Assembly (NCBI RefSeq): GCF_013337685.1
Contig: NZ_SUQN01000008.1
Location: 1 to 64,000, forward strand
Length of the DNA stretch: 64,000 nt
DNA from: Citrobacter gillenii
Lineage (GTDB): Bacteria > Pseudomonadota > Gammaproteobacteria > Enterobacterales > Enterobacteriaceae
Reading direction: 5' to 3'
Shown piece by piece: positions 58,241 through 64,000 of this stretch. The position numbers were made by a program, and so were the translations under genes. Position 1 is the stretch's first letter. Each line of letters starts with the position of its first letter. Under the pieces are notes generated by a model that was not told the origin of the DNA, did no database searches, and was given only the letters and a program-made list of their open reading frames with translations.

Positions 58241-59269
58241 TCACAATGCGCCGCGACGGCTCTTGGCATAGGTGTCGAACGCCACCGCCAGAACGATAAT
58301 TAACCCGGTAATAATTTGCTGGTAGTAAGCCGAGACGTTCATCAGGACCAGGCCGTTAATCAGAATACCCATGATGATTGAGCCGATAATGGTGCCGCCG
58401 ATCCGCCCGTATCCGCCCATTAACGACGTTCCGCCGATCACCACCGAGGCGATAACGCGCAGCTCAAACGAGATCCCGGCCACCGCCTCCGCGCTGCCCA
58501 GACGCGCGCTGAGAATGAAGCCCGCCAGCCCGGCAAGACAGCCAATCAGCACATACACGCTCACCAGTACCCGTTTGACGTTGACCCCCGCCAGACGCGC
58601 CGCTTCCGGGTTACCGCCAATGGCGTACACAAAGCGACCCCAGCGGGTTTTATGCAGCGCCAGATAGCCGCCGATAGCCACCAGCGCGAAGATCCAGATA
58701 GGAATGGAAATGCCGAGCAGCTCGCCGCGTCCCCACCAGCGGTAACCCGCATCGAAACCGGCGATCGGCGCGCCGTCGTTTACCACCAGCGTCAGGCCGC
58801 GCCAGATGGTCATCCCACCGAGGGTGACGATAAACGGCGGCAGGCGCAGGCGAGTCACGCCGAGTCCGTGCAGAAAACCAATCGCGGTCCCCATCGCAAG
58901 GCAGATCCCCAGCCCAACCAGCCAGCTCAGGCCGCCCCAGGCATTCGGGTCAACGGTGGTAAAGTTGTCGCCCTTAATCACATACGCGGCGGTCATGGCG
59001 CAGACCGCGAGAATGGACCCCACCGAGAGGTCGATCCCGGCGGTCAGAATGACAAAGGTCATCCCCACAGCCATGATCCCGTAGATCGACACTTCGGTCA
59101 GAATGTTGAAAATATTACGTTCAGAGAGAAAATTGCTGTTCTGCAACTGGAAGAAAATCAGCAGCAGGATCATAAAAATCAGCACGCCGAAGCGCTCAAA
59201 AAAGGCGATGGGATCGAGGCGTCCGGCACGTTTACCCGGAACCTGCGTTTTAGAAATCATCTGCGTCAT
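58241..59269 (-). CDS. sugar/inositol ABC transporter permease (RbsC type)
   Basis: A 342-residue polytopic inner membrane protein of the RbsC/BPD_transp_2 family with about nine to ten hydrophobic segments and signature SVGSILAVCAM and GGNPEAARLAGV motifs. It is between the ATPase and a dehydrogenase with gaps of about ten bases, so it is part of the same operon. Inositol is the likely substrate from context. Confidence 0.9.
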   Translation of the reverse strand: MTQMISKTQVPGKRAGRLDPIAFFERFGVLIFMILLLIFFQLQNSNFLSERNIFNILTEVSIYGIMAVGMTFVILTAGIDLSVGSILAVCAMTAAYVIKGDNFTTVDPNAWGGLSWLVGLGICLAMGTAIGFLHGLGVTRLRLPPFIVTLGGMTIWRGLTLVVNDGAPIAGFDAGYRWWGRGELLGISIPIWIFALVAIGGYLALHKTRWGRFVYAIGGNPEAARLAGVNVKRVLVSVYVLIGCLAGLAGFILSARLGSAEAVAGISFELRVIASVVIGGTSLMGGYGRIGGTIIGSIIMGILINGLVLMNVSAYYQQIITGLIIVLAVAFDTYAKSRRGAL

Positions 59270-59280
59270 GAGAAACTCCG

Positions 59281-60828
59281 TTATGCCGCGTTCAGGGCGT
59301 TGTGGTTGATGGCCATCATCGTCATCAGCCGCTCGTCGTTGGCGTCATCGCCGTGGATCTCGCCGGTCACACGACCTTCACTCAGGGTGATTATCCGGTC
59401 GGAAACCGCCATTACTTCAGGCAGATCGGAGGAGATAACAATCACCGCCACGCCCTTTTTCGCCATTTCAAACAGCACCTGATGCACCTCTGATTTAGTG
59501 CCGACATCAATGCCACGCGTCGGCTCATCGACGATCAGCACGCGGGGATTGAGCGCCATGCAGCGCGCCAGAATCACTTTTTGCTGGTTGCCACCGGAGA
59601 GCTTGCGCACTTCCTGGGCGCTGTTGACCATTTTGATCTGCAACGCCTGGCGATAAGCCTCAATCAGCGCATCCTCTTTGCGGGTGTTGACGAACCAGCG
59701 CCAATGCAACAGAGAAGAGAGGCTGGAGAGCGACAGGTTGTCGCGAATCGACAGCCCCAGCACCGCGCCCTCTTTTTTGCGATCTTCAGGGACCATCGCC
59801 ACGCCCTGATCCAGGGCATACAGCGGATCGCGCGGCAGGTACGGCACGCCATCCAGTTCAAAGGTGCCAGAGGTAAAAGCGTCGGCACCAAACAGACAGC
59901 GCGCGACTTCAGTGCGCCCGGCGCCCACCAGCCCGGCAATGCCTAACACTTCTCCGGCATGGACGTGAAAGCTGATGTCATGCAGCGCAATGCCGTGCGG
60001 ATCCAGCGGCGGTTTTACGCGGCTTAGTCCCTTGATCGCCAGGCGGACAGGTTTGTCCTGATGATGGGTTTCACTCGGCGGGCGACGGTTAAACGCCACG
60101 TCACGCCCAACCATCAGGCGGATCAGCTGTTCTACCGTGGTCTGGGCAACCTCTCCGCTGCCGGTAAAGCGGCCATCCTGGAAAACGGTAAACCGATCGC
60201 AGAGTTGGAACACTTCGTGTAGACGGTGGGTGACATAAATAATGCTCACGCCGCGACTTTTGAGCTCCCGCACCACCCGATGCAGGCTTTCCACTTCGCT
60301 GTCGCTCAGTGCGGCAGAAGGCTCATCCATGATGATCAGCTTCGCATTGAGGGTCAGCGCGCGGGCAATTTCCACCATTTGCTGTTGTGCCACGCTCAGG
60401 CGGGCCACTGCGGTGGTTGGCGCCACGTTCAACTGCAGATAATCCAGAATCACCTGCGCTTCCTGATTCACCGCCTTTTCATCAACAATCAGATTGCGTT
60501 TGCGCGGTTCACGTCCGAGGAACATATTCTCGGCGACGGTCATATTCGGCAGCAGGTTAAATTCCTGATAGATAGTGATAATGCCCTTGTTCTGCCGCTC
60601 AACGGGGGAATCATCCACCGGCAACGTTTCACCGTTGAACCAGATATCACCGCGAGTTTGCGGCTGCGCGCCCGCCAGCGCCTTCAGCAAGGTCGATTTT
60701 CCTGCGCCGTTTTCACCCAGCAGCGCGTGAATCTCACCTGCCCCAACGGTCAATTGCGCGCTGCTCAGCGCCCAGACGCCGGAAAAACTTTTTGCCAGGT
60801 CGGTCACATTCAGTAAGGGTTGCGACAT
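59281..60828 (-). CDS. sugar/inositol ABC transporter ATPase (RbsA type)
   Basis: A 515-residue protein with two ABC domains. The first has Walker A GENGAGKST near 37, signature LSVAQQQ and Walker B LIIMDEPSAAL. The second has a degenerate Walker A region (GLVGAGRTEVARC), signature LSGGNQQK and VLIVDEPTRGIDVG. Such tandem domains are typical of ribose/inositol importers. An ERIC element separates it from the binding-protein gene. Confidence 0.92.
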   Translation of the reverse strand: MSQPLLNVTDLAKSFSGVWALSSAQLTVGAGEIHALLGENGAGKSTLLKALAGAQPQTRGDIWFNGETLPVDDSPVERQNKGIITIYQEFNLLPNMTVAENMFLGREPRKRNLIVDEKAVNQEAQVILDYLQLNVAPTTAVARLSVAQQQMVEIARALTLNAKLIIMDEPSAALSDSEVESLHRVVRELKSRGVSIIYVTHRLHEVFQLCDRFTVFQDGRFTGSGEVAQTTVEQLIRLMVGRDVAFNRRPPSETHHQDKPVRLAIKGLSRVKPPLDPHGIALHDISFHVHAGEVLGIAGLVGAGRTEVARCLFGADAFTSGTFELDGVPYLPRDPLYALDQGVAMVPEDRKKEGAVLGLSIRDNLSLSSLSSLLHWRWFVNTRKEDALIEAYRQALQIKMVNSAQEVRKLSGGNQQKVILARCMALNPRVLIVDEPTRGIDVGTKSEVHQVLFEMAKKGVAVIVISSDLPEVMAVSDRIITLSEGRVTGEIHGDDANDERLMTMMAINHNALNAA

Positions 60829-60875
60829 CAGCCTGCTCCTCCTTTAGAGTGAGCCCCCGTAACGGCGGCTCCAGA

Positions 60876-61002
60876 TATACACAAAATCATTCAAGCTGCA
60901 TCAAGGCGGCAAGTCTGAGAATCCCCAGGAGCTTACTCAAGTAAGTGACTGGGGTGAGCAGATGCAGCCAACACAGAGGCAGCTTGAAGGATGACGTGTA
61001 TA
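60876..61002. repeat. ERIC element (127 bp)
   Basis: Bounded by TATACAC and GTGTATA and containing the conserved core AATCCCCAGGAGCTTAC and AAGTAAGTGACTGGGGTGAG, this is a full-length enterobacterial repetitive intergenic consensus. The right edge is two bases from the stop codon of the binding-protein gene, so the element lies within the transporter transcript and can fold into a long hairpin. Confidence 0.93.
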
Positions 61003-61004
61003 AA

Positions 61005-61934
61005 TTAGTTACCGGCCTCGTTAATACGCTCAGCCTGCTGCAGGGTCTCTTTGGTGATAAGCGTTGGCGGATAGTCCGCGCCGGTGATCGGCTTCTTCTC
61101 ACGCACGTTGGCGACCAGCTGGCTCATCGCCGTGGTGACCGCAAAGCCAGGACGCTGATCCGCCGTCACCGCCATCCAGCCATCACGCACACGCGCCAGC
61201 GCTTCCGGCACCGCATCGAAGCCCGTTACCAGCACTTCACCGGGTTTCATCCCCTGGGCTTGCAGCGCTTCAATGGCCCCCAGCGCCATGTCGTCGTTAG
61301 CGGAGAGGATCACCTGCGGACGTTTCGGCAACGAAGGCAGTACGCTCTCAACAATGCGCATCCCTTCAGAACGCATCCAGTTACCCGTCTGATCGGCGAC
61401 GATCTTGTACTTTTCGCCACCCGCTTTCAGGCTGTCGCGAATACCCTTGGTCCGTTCAATGTTGGAAGACGATCCCGGCTGGCCGGTGAGCAGAATAATG
61501 TCCGCCCCTTCAGGGAATTTGGTTTTCACAAAGTCGCCAATCACCTGGCCACCTTTGTAGTTGTTGGCACCGAAGTGCGGCACTTTCTTCTGGCTGTCAA
61601 CGGAGCGATCAAGCGTGACAACCGGCAGTTTTGCATCCTGGATTTCATCTACCGCGCTGGAGACGGCGTTAACATCATTGGGGGAGACGATAAATCCCTG
61701 CGCCCCACGGGTGATGGCGTTTTCCAGGTCAGCGACCTGCTTCGGCGAGCTACCCTGCCCGTCAAGAACCTGCAGATTTACGCCCATCTCTTTTGCGGCT
61801 TTTACCGCCGTGCGCTGCATGTGGACTTCAAACGGCATCGCCAGGTTTGGCGTACTGAACACGATCTGTTCGTTTTCAGCCATTGCTGTCCCGGAGGTCA
61901 TGGCGATGAGGACAGCTAAGATCAGTTTTTTCAT
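61005..61934 (-). CDS. periplasmic sugar/inositol-binding protein
   Basis: A 309-residue type 1 periplasmic binding protein with a Sec signal peptide (about 1-19, SGTAMA/ENEQ) and the two-lobed fold (FIVSPNDVNAVSSAVDEI, LTGQPGSSSNIERTKG, ANDDMALGAIEALQ). It precedes the ATPase and permease genes and presumably delivers inositol to them. High expression relative to the ATPase is typical, and the ERIC between them may help. Confidence 0.92.
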   Translation of the reverse strand: MKKLILAVLIAMTSGTAMAENEQIVFSTPNLAMPFEVHMQRTAVKAAKEMGVNLQVLDGQGSSPKQVADLENAITRGAQGFIVSPNDVNAVSSAVDEIQDAKLPVVTLDRSVDSQKKVPHFGANNYKGGQVIGDFVKTKFPEGADIILLTGQPGSSSNIERTKGIRDSLKAGGEKYKIVADQTGNWMRSEGMRIVESVLPSLPKRPQVILSANDDMALGAIEALQAQGMKPGEVLVTGFDAVPEALARVRDGWMAVTADQRPGFAVTTAMSQLVANVREKKPITGADYPPTLITKETLQQAERINEAGN

Positions 61935-61972
61935 TATTATGTCTCTCTGTGTAGGGGGGTTGGGTATAACAA

Positions 61973-62959
61973 TCAGAGGAGAACTTCACGCTGGCTGTGC
62001 AGTGATTCCAGCGCTTTATCCGCAAGGTACAGCGCACGCTCACCGTCATCACCGCTGCAATCCGGGACCGCTTCGCCACGCAGCACGGCCACAAAATGTT
62101 CCCATTCCGCGGCATAAGCTGATTTGTAGCGTTGCAGGAAGAAATGTTCCGGCAGGGCACTGGTGCAGCCGGTCTTGCCATAGTGCTGCACCTGATTTTC
62201 CAGAATGTTGCCCGCACACAGCAGCCCTTCAGAGCCGTGCAGCTCCAGGCGCTGGTCATAACCGTAAGCAGAGCGGCGGCTGTTGACGATGGTCGCCATC
62301 GCGCCAGAGGCATATTTCAGGACGATAAACGCGGTATCGATGTCCCCGGCTTCACCAATCGCCGGGTCGACCAGGTTGCTGCCCTGGGCGTATACCGAGA
62401 CCGGCTCTTCTCCCATGATAAAACGCGCCATATCAAAATCATGGATAGTCATATCGCGGAACATCCCGCCGGACACACGGACATATTCAGCCGGCGGCGG
62501 TGACGGGTCGCGGGAAATGATCAGCAGGGATTCCGGCTTACCGATACGCCCGGCCAGCACATCCGTTTTCACGCGGCGAAACTGCGGATCGAAGCGGCGG
62601 TTAAAACCGATAAACAGCGGTACGTCGTACTCTTTGACCACTTTCAGGCAATCGCGAACGCGGGCCAGGTCCAGATGTACCGGTTTCTCGCAGAAGATGG
62701 CCTTGCCGTGACGGGCAGCCAGTTCAATCAGATCCGCGTGGGTATCTGTGGCGGAGGCGATCAGCACGGCATGAACATTCGGGTCAGTCATCGCCTCATC
62801 CAGGCTCTGCAAACGGGCCTGATATTGCGAGGCAAGACGGGTGGCAAATTCCTGATTCGGGTCGACAACGGACCAGAGTGTGGTGGCACTGTGACTGGCA
62901 ATGTTAGCTGCATGTACCTGGCCAATTCGGCCAGCGCCCAGTAAAGCAATGTTAAACAT
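61973..62959 (-). CDS. iolG: inositol 2-dehydrogenase, IolG type
   Basis: Oxidises myo-inositol to 2-keto-myo-inositol with NAD. The 328 residues have the N-terminal dinucleotide fold (ALLGAGRIGQVHAANI, 5-20), the EKPV motif near 93 and the RDMTIHDFDMARF catalytic region near 170. First gene after the 340-bp control region, 38 bases before the binding-protein gene. IolG is preferred over the paralogue at 57097 because of its length and these motifs. Confidence 0.9.
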   Translation of the reverse strand: MFNIALLGAGRIGQVHAANIASHSATTLWSVVDPNQEFATRLASQYQARLQSLDEAMTDPNVHAVLIASATDTHADLIELAARHGKAIFCEKPVHLDLARVRDCLKVVKEYDVPLFIGFNRRFDPQFRRVKTDVLAGRIGKPESLLIISRDPSPPPAEYVRVSGGMFRDMTIHDFDMARFIMGEEPVSVYAQGSNLVDPAIGEAGDIDTAFIVLKYASGAMATIVNSRRSAYGYDQRLELHGSEGLLCAGNILENQVQHYGKTGCTSALPEHFFLQRYKSAYAAEWEHFVAVLRGEAVPDCSGDDGERALYLADKALESLHSQREVLL

Positions 62960-63136
62960 AACGGCTCCCGGTGTTGGTGAATGCGATGAACTAACGACAC
63001 TATAAATAAAACATTTATTTCATTTTTATAAATAGTGAAAATTATGTTTTTGGGTGCGGGTTAACACTTTTGAGATAAGTGAGACAAAATCTGTTATCAA
63101 TATCACAACATCGACGGGTGCCAGATAGGGAAATTC

Positions 63137-63161
63137 GCCCTCTTCCGGTCGGGAAGAGGGC
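63137..63161. terminator. stem-loop between iolD and iolG
   Basis: GCCCTCTTCC-GGTCG-GGAAGAGGGC is a perfect 10-bp stem. It may terminate or attenuate the iolD transcript; the T run on the minus strand is weak. Confidence 0.5.
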
Positions 63162-63210
63162 AACGTGTGAAAAACCAGGAGAAATGAAATGAAAATTTCG
63201 TTATGGAGGA

Positions 63211-63292
63211 TTGCCGGATGGCGGTGCTAATGCCTTATCCGGCCGTTAACCATAGTCCGTAGGCCGGGTGAGCTCAGCGCCATCCGGCATGA
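63211..63292. repeat. REP pair (BIME)
   Basis: Two REP-type palindromic units face each other: TTGCCGGATGGCGGTGC near 63211 and GCGCCATCCGGCATG near 63277, with GGCCGGGTGAGC between. This layout is the common enterobacterial BIME, here just downstream of iolD. Confidence 0.85.
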
Positions 63293-63299
63293 CTCTACC

Positions 63300-64000
63300 T
63301 CAGTACTGACGGGCGTTTTTCAGCTGCGTTAGCGTCTGTTCTGCGGCCTGGCGTACCGCAGGTGATTCAGCCATCTGCGCATCGCCGGTTCGCCACCATG
63401 AGGCGTAATCATGGGTCATGGTTTTCGGCAGTACTTTGATGTCCAGTAGCGTCGGGCCGGGATGCGCACGTGCCGCCGCCAGCGCCGCCAGCAGGCTTTG
63501 CTCATCATGAACCTTCCACGCACGACAGCCGTAGCTTTCGGCATTTTGGGCAAAATCGACCTTCACCAGCGGCCCGTCCAGCCGCCCGGTTTTCGGGTTG
63601 CGATGGCGATTTTCGGTAGCAAAACTGCCCATCCCATGGCCCATCTGCAGATTGTTAATGCAGCCAAAGCTGGCATTATCAAACAGCAGAATGGTGACTT
63701 TTATGCCCTCCTGCACGGCAGTTTGCAGCTCAGAGTGCAGCATCATGTACGAACCATCGCCCACCATGGCGTACACCGGCTGCTGTGGTTTTGCCAGCCT
63801 GGCCCCGACGGCGGCGGCAATCTCGTACCCCATACAGGAATAGCCGTATTCCAGGTGATAGCTGTCCGGCGTTTTAACTTGCCAGAGTCGCTGTAAATCC
63901 CCCGGTAACGAACCGGCCGCGCCCACCACAATGGCGTTATCTTCAATATGCTGGTTGATAAGCCCCAGTACCCGCGTCTGGGTCAGGCGGGTGTTGAGCG
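63300..64000 (-). CDS. iolD: 3D-(3,5/4)-trihydroxycyclohexane-1,2-dione hydrolase, C-terminal part
   Basis: Thiamine-diphosphate enzyme that opens the inositol ring to 5-deoxyglucuronate. Only the C-terminal 233 residues lie in the window; the frame stays open to the right edge, so the gene continues beyond it. The ThDP-binding motif starts at [11 protein letters not shown] and ends at [13 protein letters not shown], and the C-terminus is [10 protein letters not shown]...ARQY. It is upstream of iolG on the same strand but separated by 340 bases. Confidence 0.93.
   Translation of the reverse strand, partial: LNTRLTQTRVLGLINQHIEDNAIVVGAAGSLPGDLQRLWQVKTPDSYHLEYGYSCMGYEIAAAVGARLAKPQQPVYAMVGDGSYMMLHSELQTAVQEGIKVTILLFDNASFGCINNLQMGHGMGSFATENRHRNPKTGRLDGPLVKVDFAQNAESYGCRAWKVHDEQSLLAALAAARAHPGPTLLDIKVLPKTMTHDYASWWRTGDAQMAESPAVRQAAEQTLTQLKNARQY

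Larger units (their letters stand above)
62960..63299 (-). promoter_or_regulatory. control region between iolD and iolG
   Basis: No gene is supported. The part next to iolG is AT-rich and holds an imperfect dyad, CACTAT-N2-ATAAAA at 62998-63011 with its mirror at 63023-63037, a plausible operator for an IolR-type repressor. A perfect 10-bp stem at 63137-63161 and a REP pair at 63211-63292 lie nearer iolD. Confidence 0.5.

Overview
The window is a chromosome segment of an enterobacterium of the Salmonella/Citrobacter group. The order clpB-pgeF-rluD-bamD-raiA-pheLA-tyrA-aroF-yfiLRNB-rplS-trmD-rimM-rpsP-ffh-ypjD-corB-grpE-nadK-recN-bamE-ratBA-smpB-ssrA is the E. coli-type backbone, and most products keep the E. 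coli length. A bapABCD locus between smpB and ssrA is the Salmonella arrangement. The extra PepSY/DUF2946 pair and the inositol cluster with its own ABC transporter make me favour Citrobacter (inference, moderate confidence).

Backbone (1-25.9 kb): an rRNA P1 promoter fires leftward out of the window. Then come the heat-shock disaggregase ClpB, aromatic amino acid synthesis (pheA with its leader peptide and attenuator; tyrA and aroF behind TyrR boxes), the YfiR-YfiN-YfiB cyclic-di-GMP module, the rpsP-rimM-trmD-rplS ribosome operon, ffh, grpE with a sigma-32 promoter, recN with LexA boxes, bamE, ratAB and smpB. An accessory pair, a PepSY membrane protein and a Met/His-rich DUF2946 protein, lies between yfiB and rplS.

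Biofilm locus (26-42.6 kb): a 3748-residue BapA-type adhesin with about 27 Ig-like repeats, followed by its type I secretion genes: TolC-like outer membrane protein, ABC exporter and HlyD-like adaptor.

Genomic island at ssrA (about 43.0-53.1 kb, AT-rich): the tmRNA 3' end is repeated at the right border. The P4-type integrase is broken twice, by a 5-bp tandem duplication and by a 1196-bp IS3-family element with a 4-bp target repeat. The cargo is a tightly overlapped three-gene operon: a C5-cytosine methyltransferase, a 989-aa protein with an N-terminal MORC/Hsp90-like ATPase and a C-terminal histidine kinase, and a 629-aa protein with a divergent response-regulator receiver and an unrecognised C-terminal part. 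I recognise no restriction nuclease. This is the best candidate for an undescribed system, plausibly methylation-linked defence or signalling. A decayed gene follows. The right border also carries a second, diverged copy of the integrase leader, the scar of an older ssrA-targeting element.

Inositol region (53.4-64 kb, all minus strand): iolD (cut by the window edge), an IolG-type dehydrogenase, a periplasmic binding protein, ABC ATPase, permease, a second Gfo/Idh/MocA dehydrogenase, an IolC kinase-DUF2090 fusion, iolE and iolB. Together they would import inositol, oxidise and dehydrate it, open the ring, isomerise, phosphorylate and cleave the product. An ERIC element sits inside the transporter genes and a REP pair lies between iolD and iolG.
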